A DNA stretch of 64,000 nt from Holtiella tumoricola (GTDB lineage Bacteria > Bacillota > Clostridia > Lachnospirales > Cellulosilyticaceae), in assembly GCF_027857615.1 (NCBI RefSeq), contig NZ_JAQIFT010000016.1:62001-126000 (forward strand). The letters are read 5' to 3'. Under the pieces are notes generated by a model. The model was not told where the DNA came from. It saw only the letters and a program-made list of their open reading frames with translations, and searched no databases. A program made the position numbers and the translations under genes. Position 1 is the stretch's first letter. Each line of letters starts with the position of its first letter. Shown piece after piece: positions 42,964-51,921 of this stretch.

Positions 42964-42993
42964 TTGCATTGTTTTTGTAATATGTGATATACT
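42964..42993 (+). promoter_or_regulatory. sigma-A promoter of pepT
   Basis: -35 TTGCAT (42964-42969), 18-base spacer, -10 TATACT (42988-42993), 49 bases before the ATG. Confidence 0.55.
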
Positions 42994-43042
42994 TTTCTTA
43001 ATTGGATTTAATTATATTACTAAAGAAAGCTGGGATTAAAAT

Positions 43043-44275
43043 ATGGTAAACGAACCTGTCATTAAACGTTTTTTAGACTACGTAAAAGTTGATACAACTT
43101 CTGATTCTCGTAGTACAACCTTTCCAAGCACAACTACACAAATCGAATTTGCTAAACAGCTTAAAGCAGAATGTGAAAAAATTGGTTTAACAGAAGTCAC
43201 TTTAGATGAGTACGGCTATGTTATGGCTACATTACCTGCTAATACAAACAAGGTCCTTCCTACTATTGGCTTTATTGCGCATATGGATACAGCACCAGAC
43301 TTTACAGGAAAAGGTGTAAAACCTCAAGTAGTAGAGAATTATCAAGGTGGCGATATCCTTCTTAATGAAAAAGAAAATATTAAACTTTCTCCTACTCAGT
43401 TTCCAGTCTTAAATGAAAAAATAGGTGAAACACTTATTACAACAGATGGTACAACCCTTTTAGGTGGAGATGATAAAGCAGGAATTGCCGCTATTTTAAC
43501 AGCTTGCGAGCACCTTATAAATCATCCTGAGCTTCCTCATGGCAAAATCCGTATCGGCTTTACACCTGATGAAGAAGTTGGTCATGGTGCTGATCACTTT
43601 GACGTAGCTAAATTTGGTTGTGACTTTGCGTACACTGTAGATGGTAGTGGTGCGCCTGAGCTACAATCTCAAACTTTCAATGCTGCTTCTTGTCATATTG
43701 TTGTACAAGGTGTAAGTGTTCATCCTGGAGCTGCTAAAGATAAGATGAAAAATAGTTTACTTATGGCCTATGAACTTCATAGCTTACTTCCTGCCGATGA
43801 AGTACCTGAAAAGACAGAGCTCTTTGAAGGCTTCTACCTCCTTCATGATTTAGCAGGTTCTGTAGATCTTACAACCATGGATTATATTATCCGTGACCAC
43901 AGTAAAGAAATCTTTGAACAACGTAAACAAAAAATGAGTGAAGTTGTTGCTACAATGAACGCACGTTATGGTGAAGGTAGCTTTACCCTTACACTCACAG
44001 ATAGCTATTACAATATGAGTGAAATTATTGACCAACATCCACACGTTATGGAACTTGCTACAAAAGCTTTCCAAAACCTAGGTATTACACCAAATACAGA
44101 TCCTATTCGTGGTGGTACAGATGGTGCAAGACTTTCCTTCATGGGACTTCCTACACCTAACTTCTTTACAGGTACTTATAACGGACACGGCCGCTATGAA
44201 TTTGTAGTCGCAAGTGAACTCATTGCTGCTTATAAAGTAATCTTAGAAATCGTAAAAGTTAGTACCGAAAATTAA
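43043..44275 (+). CDS. pepT: peptidase T (tripeptide aminopeptidase)
   Basis: 410 residues, M20B family. Metal-binding and catalytic positions are intact: FIAHMDTAPDF (His and Asp), GGDDKAGIAAIL (bridging Asp), FTPDEEVGHGADHFD (catalytic Glu and metal Glu) and the C-terminal GGTDGARLS. It removes the N-terminal residue from tripeptides in the cytoplasm using two zinc ions. It is a plausible partner of the oligopeptide importer in this window, although the genes are 12 kb apart. It is a single-gene unit with promoter and terminator; the ribosome binding site (AAAGCTGGG) is modest. Confidence 0.95.
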   Translation: MVNEPVIKRFLDYVKVDTTSDSRSTTFPSTTTQIEFAKQLKAECEKIGLTEVTLDEYGYVMATLPANTNKVLPTIGFIAHMDTAPDFTGKGVKPQVVENYQGGDILLNEKENIKLSPTQFPVLNEKIGETLITTDGTTLLGGDDKAGIAAILTACEHLINHPELPHGKIRIGFTPDEEVGHGADHFDVAKFGCDFAYTVDGSGAPELQSQTFNAASCHIVVQGVSVHPGAAKDKMKNSLLMAYELHSLLPADEVPEKTELFEGFYLLHDLAGSVDLTTMDYIIRDHSKEIFEQRKQKMSEVVATMNARYGEGSFTLTLTDSYYNMSEIIDQHPHVMELATKAFQNLGITPNTDPIRGGTDGARLSFMGLPTPNFFTGTYNGHGRYEFVVASELIAAYKVILEIVKVSTEN

Positions 44276-44279
44276 TTTT

Positions 44280-44318
44280 AAAAAGAGTGCGCATAAAGTT
44301 TATGGCGCACTCTTTTTT
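44280..44318. terminator. convergent terminator after pepT
   Basis: Hairpin with 13-bp arms AAAAAGAGTGCGC / GCGCACTCTTTTT, extended by a T run; it overlaps the stop of the leftward gene at 44317. Confidence 0.9.
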
Positions 44319-44973
44319 ATTCTTCTTTAGAATCTATTATTAGCACACTACATCTTTCACCAACTTCTTGACTTGTATTAAGTGCTTGAAAGGCTTTAAG
44401 CTGGCGCATAATCAAGTTATCCTTTTCATATTTAATAGACCAAGCTACTATAGGTACAAAAATTGCCCCTATAACAACACATATAATCATATCTTCCATG
44501 GTATCTACTAAACTTCCCAGCTGAGCATTTGTCCCAAAGAAGGTATCTCCAACAAATTCGCAGATTTCCCAAAAGACTGCACTTGCAGATACAGTCATAA
44601 ATAGGAACCAGCCAATGACCTTATACTGTCTTTTCTCAAACAATATAAATTCTGGATCTATAAGTCTTAAAAGGACTACACCAGCAATAACTACCAATAC
44701 TGCTGAGAGGCCATGTAAGAAAATATCCCACCAACTTATATAATCATACGCTCTTAAATAGGTCCCTCCCCACTGCGCTAACATGGAGAAGATCACAAGA
44801 AAGTTCCTCATAAATTTCGTCAGTTGTATATGAAATACTTTATTTAATACTTCTGGTATAAAGGTAATAGCAATGACCGAAGTAATAATAACCATATTCA
44901 ACCACTGTCCTATAAGTCCTAGGACAACTAAATTTAAGATAAGCAAAATACGTATACTATAAATAAACCACAT
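44317..44973 (-). CDS. YjdF/DUF2238-like membrane protein
   Basis: 218 residues with six hydrophobic helices. Between them are the conserved-looking segments WWDIFLHGLSAVLVVIAG and FWEICEFVGDTFFGTNAQ...DTMEDMI, which have the His, Glu and Asp residues characteristic of the DUF2238 (YjdF) membrane family as I know it. The function of that family is not established. The C-terminal 40 residues are soluble. The gene stands alone on the minus strand, divergent from the cation ATPase unit, and shares its 3' hairpin with pepT. Confidence 0.7.
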   Translation of the reverse strand: MWFIYSIRILLILNLVVLGLIGQWLNMVIITSVIAITFIPEVLNKVFHIQLTKFMRNFLVIFSMLAQWGGTYLRAYDYISWWDIFLHGLSAVLVVIAGVVLLRLIDPEFILFEKRQYKVIGWFLFMTVSASAVFWEICEFVGDTFFGTNAQLGSLVDTMEDMIICVVIGAIFVPIVAWSIKYEKDNLIMRQLKAFQALNTSQEVGERCSVLIIDSKEE

Positions 44974-45072
44974 ATTGTTCTACCTATGCTTTCTATTCTA
45001 TTTATTCTTATCTTATGAATTAAATCTTTCTATTTATTCATCACTATTTTAAATAAAACTTTAAAATTATCA

Positions 45073-45101
45073 TTGACAAAAACTTTATTTGTAACTATAA
45101 T
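45073..45101 (+). promoter_or_regulatory. consensus sigma-A promoter of the cation ATPase unit
   Basis: A perfect TTGACA (45073-45078), 17-base spacer and perfect TATAAT (45096-45101), about 60 bases upstream of the riboswitch. Confidence 0.85.
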
Positions 45102-45161
45102 CATCTTAACTAAATATTATATATTATTTATAAAATTCATTTTTGGATTTTATAAAATGTT

Positions 45162-45300
45162 AAAAGGGAGTAGTTAAAATATATCATCAACAATCGCGAT
45201 TGCTTGCAATCTGGTGATATATACCATCTCATGGTTACAAGACTTTTAATATGATTTTCAGGTGATACTAACTGGAGATTATATTAAAGGTCTTTTTTTA
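45162..45300 (+). ncRNA. yybP-ykoY (Mn2+) riboswitch with terminator
   Basis: The 5' part AAAAGGGAGTAG matches the conserved GGGGAGTAG loop of this class. The helix ATATATCATCA.../GGTGATATATACC with the second internal element ACCATCTCATGGTTACAAGAC follows, and the conserved ACAAGACTTT segment is present. AAGACTTTTAATAT can pair with ATATTAAAGGTCTT, followed by TTTTTT, as an expression-platform terminator (45239-45299). Manganese should stabilise the aptamer and allow read-through into the downstream P-type ATPase, a known target type of this riboswitch. Confidence 0.88.
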
Positions 45301-45346
45301 TTACTGTACCTTTTTTCATAGATTAAACACTCATAGGAGGGAAATT

Positions 45347-47959
45347 ATGAATAAGTATTTTAACCAACCAACTTCTAAAGTACTCGATGAATTTAATGTT
45401 TCTTTAGAAGGACTTTCAACAAACCAGGCACAAAAGCAACTTGAAACCTACGGCCCCAATGCTCTTTCAGAGGGCAAAAAGAAAAGTGGTATTATCGTAT
45501 TTCTTGAACAATTCAAAGATTTACTTGTTATCATTTTAATTGCTGCCGCTATTATCTCAATGCTCTCTGGTAATGTGGAAAGTACAATTGTTATTTTTGC
45601 AGTTATTATCTTAAATGCGATCTTAGGTACAGTCCAACACTTTAAAGCTGAAAAATCTCTGAGTAGCTTAAAAGCCCTTTCAGCGCCTACTGCAAAGGTC
45701 ATCCGTAATGGCTCTAAAATGGAACTTGCTTCAAGTGAAATTGTTCCAGGTGATATTCTATTTTTAGAAGCAGGAGATTTGATTGTTGCTGATGGTCGTG
45801 TACTTGAAAGTTATTCTCTACAGGTAAATGAAAGCTCACTAACAGGTGAATCTGAAAGTGTTTCTAAAATCACTGATGCTGTAGAAAAAGATGAACTTGC
45901 ACTTGGTGACCAAGTGAATATGGTTTTCTCTGGCTCTCTTGTTACTTATGGACGTGGAATCATCCTTGTTACTGCTACGGGTATGCAAACTGAAATTGGT
46001 AAAATTGCTACTTTAATGAACCAAACACAACAAAAGAAAACACCTCTTCAAGCAAACCTTGATGACTTTAGTAAAAAACTTGCTTTTATCATTCTTATTA
46101 TCTGTGCAGGTGTATTTGCACTCAGTATTTATAGAAAAGTGCCAGTACTTGATTCTTTAATGTTTGCTGTTGCACTTGCTGTTGCTGCTATTCCTGAAGC
46201 TTTAAGTTCTATTGTAACTATTGTACTTGCTTTAGGCACTCAAAAGATGGCTAAACAAAATGCCATCATGAAAGAACTTAAAGCAGTTGAAAGCTTAGGA
46301 AGTATTTCTATTATTTGTTCTGACAAAACAGGTACATTAACGCAAAACAAAATGACTACTAAAAAAGTATATCTTGACCACGCACTTGTAGATGGTGAAT
46401 CTCTAGATTATACAAAAGGCCTTGGACGTATTCTTCTCCAAAATGCTATTTTGGCTAATGACTCTACCAATCAAGGTGGGCAAGAAATTGGTGATCCAAC
46501 AGAAGTTGCCCTTGTTAATTTAGGTGGTCGTCTAGGACTTAGTGAAATTTCACTTAGAAATGAATATCCTCGTCTTAGTGAATTACCTTTTGACTCCGAT
46601 AGAAAATTAATGACAACACTCCATCATATTGATGAACAATATCTTATGTTTACAAAAGGTGCAGTAGATGTTCTCCTTGGACGTACAACACATATCGCTA
46701 CTGCTTCAGGCATTCGTCTGATTACAGAAGAAGATATGGATAAGATTACTGCTGCAAATCAATTCCTTTCTGAAAACGGTCTACGTGTCCTAGCATTTTC
46801 TTACAAAGTTTTAGATGCTCAGAAAGAACTTGCATTAGAAGATGAAAGCAATTATATTTTCCTCGGTCTCATTTCTATGATTGACCCACCTCGTGAAGAA
46901 TCTAAAGCTGCTGTAGCAGATGCACGCCTTGCTGGTATCAAACCTATTATGATTACAGGCGACCATCGTGTAACAGCTTCTGCTATTGCTAAAGAAATCG
47001 GTATCCTTGCACCAGATGATAAAGCAATCGAAGGTCAAACGCTTGATAAGATGACAGACACTGAACTTGATGAGCAACTTGAGCATATTGCAGTCTATGC
47101 ACGTGTTTCACCAGAAAATAAAATTCGTATCGTTGATGCATGGCAAAGAAAAGGTAAGATTGTTGCTATGACCGGTGATGGTGTAAATGATGCACCAGCT
47201 CTTAAAAAGGCTGATATCGGTATTGCCATGGGTATTACAGGTACTGAAGTTTCAAAAGATGCTGCTGCTATGATTTTAACTGATGATAACTTTGCAACCA
47301 TTGTTAAAGCCATTACAAATGGACGTAATGTGTATACAAATATCAAGAACGCTATTAAGTTCTTACTTTCTGGTAACACCTCTGGTATATTAGCTGTTTT
47401 ATATACCTCTTTAATGGCACTTCCAATGCCATTTGCACCTGTTCACTTACTCTTCATCAACTTAGTAACAGATAGCTTACCTGCTATTGCAATTGGTATG
47501 GAACCTGCTAATGATGATTTATTAAGACAAAAACCTCGTGATCCTAAAGCTTCTATTTTATCTAAAGACTTCTTAATGCGTATCCTTGTAGAAGGTAGTA
47601 TCATTGGTATCTTTACAATGATTGCTTATTATATAGGATTAGAAGTAACACCAGCTCATGCAAGTACAATGGCTTTTGCAACCTTATGTCTTGGTCGTTT
47701 ATTCCACGGTTTTAACTGTCGTGGTAAAAAGTCAATTGTTCATCTTGGACTATTCTCTAATAGATATAGCGTAGGTGCTTTTGTGCTTGGTTTCTTACTT
47801 TTAAATGCTGTACTCTTTATACCAGGTGTTAAAGATTTATTTGTTATTGCACCACTTACAATGAATCAAGTCTTCACCATTTATGGTTTAGCATTTATGC
47901 CAACCTTAATCATTCAAGTTTATAAATTTATCCGTGAAATGGTTATGAAAAATAAATAG
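45347..47959 (+). CDS. P-type cation-transporting ATPase (Ca2+/Mn2+, type IIA, PMR1-like)
   Basis: 870 residues. The phosphorylation motif CSDKTGTLTQNKM is near residue 325, the actuator motif LTGESESV near residue 165, and the hinge motif MTGDGVNDAPALKKADIGIAMG near residue 610. Membrane helix 4 has VAAIPEALSS and helix 6 NLVTDSLPAIAIGMEP, matching the cation site of Ca2+-type pumps of the secretory-pathway group that also move Mn2+. It expels divalent cations from the cytoplasm. GGAGGGAAATT precedes the ATG. The manganese riboswitch upstream argues that Mn2+ efflux is a physiological role here. Confidence 0.94.
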   Translation: MNKYFNQPTSKVLDEFNVSLEGLSTNQAQKQLETYGPNALSEGKKKSGIIVFLEQFKDLLVIILIAAAIISMLSGNVESTIVIFAVIILNAILGTVQHFKAEKSLSSLKALSAPTAKVIRNGSKMELASSEIVPGDILFLEAGDLIVADGRVLESYSLQVNESSLTGESESVSKITDAVEKDELALGDQVNMVFSGSLVTYGRGIILVTATGMQTEIGKIATLMNQTQQKKTPLQANLDDFSKKLAFIILIICAGVFALSIYRKVPVLDSLMFAVALAVAAIPEALSSIVTIVLALGTQKMAKQNAIMKELKAVESLGSISIICSDKTGTLTQNKMTTKKVYLDHALVDGESLDYTKGLGRILLQNAILANDSTNQGGQEIGDPTEVALVNLGGRLGLSEISLRNEYPRLSELPFDSDRKLMTTLHHIDEQYLMFTKGAVDVLLGRTTHIATASGIRLITEEDMDKITAANQFLSENGLRVLAFSYKVLDAQKELALEDESNYIFLGLISMIDPPREESKAAVADARLAGIKPIMITGDHRVTASAIAKEIGILAPDDKAIEGQTLDKMTDTELDEQLEHIAVYARVSPENKIRIVDAWQRKGKIVAMTGDGVNDAPALKKADIGIAMGITGTEVSKDAAAMILTDDNFATIVKAITNGRNVYTNIKNAIKFLLSGNTSGILAVLYTSLMALPMPFAPVHLLFINLVTDSLPAIAIGMEPANDDLLRQKPRDPKASILSKDFLMRILVEGSIIGIFTMIAYYIGLEVTPAHASTMAFATLCLGRLFHGFNCRGKKSIVHLGLFSNRYSVGAFVLGFLLLNAVLFIPGVKDLFVIAPLTMNQVFTIYGLAFMPTLIIQVYKFIREMVMKNK

Positions 47960-47983
47960 CAAAAAAATAACCTTCATTATATA

Positions 47984-48032
47984 GGAGCCTCTAAACTTTG
48001 GCACTGCCTAAGTCTAGAGGCTCTTTTATTTA
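47984..48032 (+). terminator. intrinsic terminator of the cation ATPase gene
   Basis: Stem GAGCCTCTA / TAGAGGCTC (47985-47993 with 48015-48023) with further inner pairing (AACTT/AAGT, GGC/GCC), then a T-rich run. Confidence 0.88.
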
Positions 48033-48101
48033 TTATTACATAATTAGTTTATATATTTTTGATATAATAACTTTAGACCTCAAATTGAAAGGAGATCTTA
48101 G

Positions 48102-49751
48102 ATGAAAAGAAAATTATGGGGATACCTACTTGTTTTAGTAGGTGCACTTGCGTACATTTACGTTGAATTACCTGTCTTTAATCCTCGTTTTACATCACTT
48201 TATGTGTTTGTAGCAGGTATCGCATTATTGCTCGGCTTCTTCTCTTTAAAAGGACCAAGTTTAATTACAGTTGAAGGTGATCACTCTCTCTTCAATGTAC
48301 CTAAGCTCGCCAAACTCTTCTTTGGTATTGGTATACTTGCCATCATTGTAACCGTTGCGGCGCCTTTCATCCTTTCAGCACCTTTTCTTCACTCTAGTAA
48401 ATATCGTGAACTTTTAGGTACTGTACAAGAAAGTCAGTTTACTTCTGACATTAGCCCTGTCAGCGTAGCAGATATTCGCCTTGTAGACCGTGAGACAGCT
48501 ATTCGTCTTGGGGATAAAAAAATCGGTGAAGTACCTGCTCTTGGTAGTATTTCAAAACTTGGCGAGTTCCATATTCAAAGTGTTAACGGCTCACTTTACT
48601 GGGTTGCACCTCTTGTGCACCGTGATACCATTAAATGGCTTACTAACTTAGGTGGTACAACAGGTTATATTATGGTTTCTGCAACTAACCCACAAGATGT
48701 TCGTTTTGTTCAAGAATTAGACGGACAGCCTGTTAAAATTGTTTATCAACCAGATGCTTATTTACATCAAGATTTAGCAAGACATGTTTACTTAAACGGC
48801 CATACCAATATAGGCCTTACTGATTTCACTTTCGAAATTGATGATAATGGTATACCTTATTGGGTTGTCACACTTTATGACCACAAAATTGGCTTCGGTG
48901 GAAGTGATGCGGTAGGTGTTGCTACAGTTAATGCCACAACAGGAGAAATTGCATCTTATAGCATTGAAGATGCACCAACTTGGATTGACCGTATCCAACC
49001 TGAAAGTTTCATTGGTTCACAAATCCGCGACTGGGGTGTCTATGTAGAAGGTTTCTTAAATGCTGTGATTACAGAAGCTAATGTACTCGTTCCAACAACA
49101 GGCATGTCACTTGTATATGGTGAAGATGGTAAAAGTTACTGGTACACAGGAATTACTTCTTCTGGAGCAGATGAATCTACTATTGGCTTTATGCTTGTAG
49201 ATACACGTACAAAAGAATCTAAACTCTACAAACAACCAGGTGCAACAGAGGTTGCAGCCATGCGTTCAGCTGAAGGTAAAGTACAAGAAAAAGGTTATAC
49301 CGCTACCTTCCCTGTTATGTATAACATTTTAGGGCAGCCAACTTATGTTATGTCTTTAAAAGATAAAGCAGGACTTATTAAAATGGTTTCCTTTGTCTCT
49401 GTTGAGGATTATAGCTTAGTAGGCCTTGGAGAAAACAAAGAAGAAGCCCTTCGTAGTTATCAAGAAGCTCTCAAATCAAAGGGCAACCAAATTAACATTG
49501 GTAATCAAGCAACACACCTTGAAGCAAAAGGGATTATTACACGCTTTAATGCAGATGTTCAAAGCGGTAATACCTACTACTACTTCACTATTGATACCAT
49601 GCCAAATAATGTGTTCATTACTAATTCTGCTCTTTCAAAAGAACTTCCTCTTACTCAAGTAGGAGATTCTATTACACTACTTTACGATGACTATGGTCAA
49701 GGCAATGTAGATCTTGTAGAATTTGATAACTTAGCACTGTCTATTAAATAA
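48102..49751 (+). CDS. large membrane-anchored protein of unknown function, 549 aa
   Basis: Three hydrophobic helices at about residues 6-23, 28-47 and 72-95 are followed by a roughly 450-residue soluble domain, probably extracytoplasmic. The soluble part contains short repeated themes of the form GxxYW(V/Y): GSLYWVAPLV, IPYWVVTLYD and KSYWYTGITS, each near a Gly-rich strand, which suggests three related beta domains with a PepSY-like feel (NATTGEIASYSIEDAP). I do not recognise the family. AAAGGAG lies nine bases before the ATG. It is monocistronic, between two terminators. Confidence 0.72.
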   Translation: MKRKLWGYLLVLVGALAYIYVELPVFNPRFTSLYVFVAGIALLLGFFSLKGPSLITVEGDHSLFNVPKLAKLFFGIGILAIIVTVAAPFILSAPFLHSSKYRELLGTVQESQFTSDISPVSVADIRLVDRETAIRLGDKKIGEVPALGSISKLGEFHIQSVNGSLYWVAPLVHRDTIKWLTNLGGTTGYIMVSATNPQDVRFVQELDGQPVKIVYQPDAYLHQDLARHVYLNGHTNIGLTDFTFEIDDNGIPYWVVTLYDHKIGFGGSDAVGVATVNATTGEIASYSIEDAPTWIDRIQPESFIGSQIRDWGVYVEGFLNAVITEANVLVPTTGMSLVYGEDGKSYWYTGITSSGADESTIGFMLVDTRTKESKLYKQPGATEVAAMRSAEGKVQEKGYTATFPVMYNILGQPTYVMSLKDKAGLIKMVSFVSVEDYSLVGLGENKEEALRSYQEALKSKGNQINIGNQATHLEAKGIITRFNADVQSGNTYYYFTIDTMPNNVFITNSALSKELPLTQVGDSITLLYDDYGQGNVDLVEFDNLALSIK

Positions 49752-49755
49752 TTCA

Positions 49756-49788
49756 AAAGGGACTCACCTATTACTGGTGAGTCCCTTT
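49756..49788. terminator. convergent terminator
   Basis: Perfect 13-bp stem AAAGGGACTCACC / GGTGAGTCCCTTT with a 7-base loop, four bases after the upstream stop and facing the leftward phosphodiesterase gene. Confidence 0.88.
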
Positions 49789-49823
49789 AATCTATATAAG
49801 TTAAGTTATTTTCTTAGGAAGTG

Positions 49824-50267
49824 TTACTTAGATAGTGTTAAAAGTTCTATATGAACTTGTTCTTCAAGGTGTAAGCGTACCATTGTGAGTGGTAATCCAA
49901 ATCGTCTCTTGCCACATCCACCTGGATTGATCCAAGTAGTTTTACTCGAGTAATGTAAATCAAATTGATGGGAATGCCCACTGATTACAAAATCATATCC
50001 TTTAGGCAATATTTTTTCACTCTTTAAGTCATGTACCATATAAAATTGGTAGCCTGCTATTTCAATCTCTAATCGTTCTTTTAACCCTAAACTATCGCTA
50101 TCATTATTCCCTTGAATTGCATAAGTAGTCGCTATACTTTCTAGTTGCCTAAGAATCTCTTGATCTCCTACATCTCCTGCATGAAAAATATAATCACAGG
50201 TTGATAATGTATGAATAACTTCTTCTTTTAATATACCATGAGTATCTGATATAATACCAATTTTCAT
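49824..50267 (-). CDS. YfcE/MJ0936-family metallophosphoesterase
   Basis: 147 residues. All metal-binding motifs of the calcineurin-like fold in its small form are present: GIISDTHG at residue 3, HAGDVGD, GNND and SGHSHQFDL. Members hydrolyse phosphodiesters with Mn2+ in vitro; the natural substrate is usually unknown. It is read leftward, 42 bases after the end of the small helical gene, with which it may be co-transcribed. Confidence 0.92.
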   Translation of the reverse strand: MKIGIISDTHGILKEEVIHTLSTCDYIFHAGDVGDQEILRQLESIATTYAIQGNNDSDSLGLKERLEIEIAGYQFYMVHDLKSEKILPKGYDFVISGHSHQFDLHYSSKTTWINPGGCGKRRFGLPLTMVRLHLEEQVHIELLTLSK

Positions 50268-50309
50268 CTTATGAGTCTTTGCTCCTTTATGTCATTTGAA
50301 ACCATTATC

Positions 50310-50636
50310 TCATACTTCTACAGCTTCTTCATCCCATTTTGTCACACATGCTTTCACATTATGTGAAAAAGCTTCTAATAATGTTTCTTTATTTTGATAA
50401 TAATACTTTTGCATGCGTTTAGATACACTTGGTGGATATTCGTAACGTATTTGCTTAATCCCTGCCTCAAGCCCTGCTACTGCCAAGTCACGCATACTAT
50501 TTTCATCCATTTGTGCTAAAAAGCTTTCAGCATTTCCACCTATCTTTTCCTCTACCATTTGACGTACATGGTCATTGTCTGTAAGTTGTTCTTTTGCTTG
50601 ATATAAAATTGTGTAAGCATCCATATGTGTTGTCAT
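50310..50636 (-). CDS. hypothetical protein, 108 aa
   Basis: The frame is open to 50672, but AAAGGAG lies eight bases before the ATG at 50636. The protein is soluble and looks helical (KEQLTDNDHVRQMVEEKIGG, then MRDLAVAGLEAGIKQIRYEYP). No family or catalytic motif is recognised. It is followed by the YfcE-type phosphodiesterase on the same strand, suggesting a two-gene unit. Confidence 0.65.
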   Translation of the reverse strand: MTTHMDAYTILYQAKEQLTDNDHVRQMVEEKIGGNAESFLAQMDENSMRDLAVAGLEAGIKQIRYEYPPSVSKRMQKYYYQNKETLLEAFSHNVKACVTKWDEEAVEV

Positions 50637-50689
50637 ACTTACCACTCCTTTCCCCTTCAAAACTCTTCTCATAATTTACCCTTTTGTCA

Positions 50690-51060
50690 TTTATTATTGT
50701 ATTATTATTTCCAAATTTTGTAAAGCTATTTTTTAGCAAATTGCATTATTTTCTGAAATAAACATTGAGCATATATACAGTTATATAGTCCAATCACAAA
50801 AGTCACTTTTAGTAATTATGAATACATTCTATATTTCTTTTTATACATTTTGCCTTTACAACTTATTCTCTATACATTTTATCTAGTTATTGATGCTTTT
50901 TTGTTATCATTTTATAAAGTTATTTTCCTTTTAGCCAACTTTACAAGAAGTCTCTACTTCCTTTTATAATCAATTTATATTGCTATATAATCTCTATAAT
51001 CCTATTTATTAATCTATAGATTTAATGATTCTGGACAAACTATATCGTATGGACAAAATT
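50690..51060. other. AT-rich divergent intergenic region
   Basis: No reading frame or RNA element is seen. Two direct copies of GGACAAA (around 51032 and 51050) lie upstream of the pdaA-type gene, but I could not fit a confident sigma-A, sigma-E or sigma-G promoter to them. Confidence 0.45.
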
Positions 51061-51082
51061 GTTATCTAGGAGGTTTTGACTT

Positions 51083-51847
51083 ATGAAAAAAAGAGGTATC
51101 TTTTGGCTTGCGTTTCTCCTTATGATCTCAACACTGATCCCGGTTTTTGCAAGCCAAGCAGATAATACTAAAATTGACTGGTGGCTTGTACGTAGCAAAG
51201 ATCATTCTACACCTCGTGTTAATGATAAACTCAATTTTCAACTTACAGATTATGATGCTTATTATGTAGGAGATACTTCATCAAAAGTACTTTATCTTAC
51301 TTTTGATGAAGGTTATGAAAAAGGTTATACGCCTCAAATTTTAGATACTCTAAAAGCAAAGAATGTTAAAGCAATCTTTTTTGTAACTTCACCTTATGTA
51401 ACAACAAATCCTGATCTTATCAAACGTATGGTAGACGAAGGACACATTGTAGCAAACCATTCCAATCACCATCCTTCTATGCCATCATGTGCAGGCAACC
51501 CTGATAAATTTGCTGCTGAACTAAGTGATGTGGCAAGTAAATATGAAGCAATCACCGGTCAACCTATGGTTAAACTTTTCCGTCCACCAATGGGACATTA
51601 CTCACAAAAAAGTTTAGCCATGACTAAAGAGTTAGGTTATAAAACTATTTTCTGGAGTTTTGCTTATAGTGATTATGATGTGAATAAGCAACCAGCACCT
51701 GACACTGCAAAGAAACTCATTCTTAATAATCTTCATAATGGTTCTATTATGCTATTACATGCTATTTCTAAAACCAACACTCAAATTTTAGGTGATGTGA
51801 TTGATGAAGCTCACAACATGGGCTATACTTTTGAATTATTCCAATAA
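51083..51847 (+). CDS. pdaA: delta-lactam-biosynthetic de-N-acetylase (PdaA-type polysaccharide deacetylase)
   Basis: 254 residues with a signal peptide (KKRGIFWLAFLLMISTLIPVFA). The NodB domain has LYLTFDEGYEKGYTPQIL with Glu in place of the second Asp of the usual TFDDG, which is the PdaA form. HSNHHPSMP supplies the metal His residues, FRPPMGHYS and LLHAIS complete the set. PdaA removes the acetyl group from muramic acid so that the delta-lactam of spore-cortex peptidoglycan can form. Its presence argues that the host belongs to a spore-forming lineage. AGGAGG lies ten bases before the ATG. Confidence 0.9.
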   Translation: MKKRGIFWLAFLLMISTLIPVFASQADNTKIDWWLVRSKDHSTPRVNDKLNFQLTDYDAYYVGDTSSKVLYLTFDEGYEKGYTPQILDTLKAKNVKAIFFVTSPYVTTNPDLIKRMVDEGHIVANHSNHHPSMPSCAGNPDKFAAELSDVASKYEAITGQPMVKLFRPPMGHYSQKSLAMTKELGYKTIFWSFAYSDYDVNKQPAPDTAKKLILNNLHNGSIMLLHAISKTNTQILGDVIDEAHNMGYTFELFQ

Positions 51848-51860
51848 CCTATTTTAAAAC

Positions 51861-51908
51861 AAAACATGTCTTAGACCACTACTAAAGTGATCTAAGACAT
51901 GTTTTATT
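51861..51908. terminator. convergent terminator
   Basis: A 20-bp stem with one mismatch (51861-51880 with 51886-51905) and a T run on the plus strand, between pdaA and the leftward DUF5107 gene. Confidence 0.9.
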
Positions 51909-51921
51909 TTTTCATATTCTA

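Noticed and set aside
51030..51060. A sporulation-sigma promoter in front of pdaA
   Set aside because: The GGACAAA direct repeats and nearby TATATCG did not match sigma-E, sigma-F or sigma-G consensus boxes with correct spacing.
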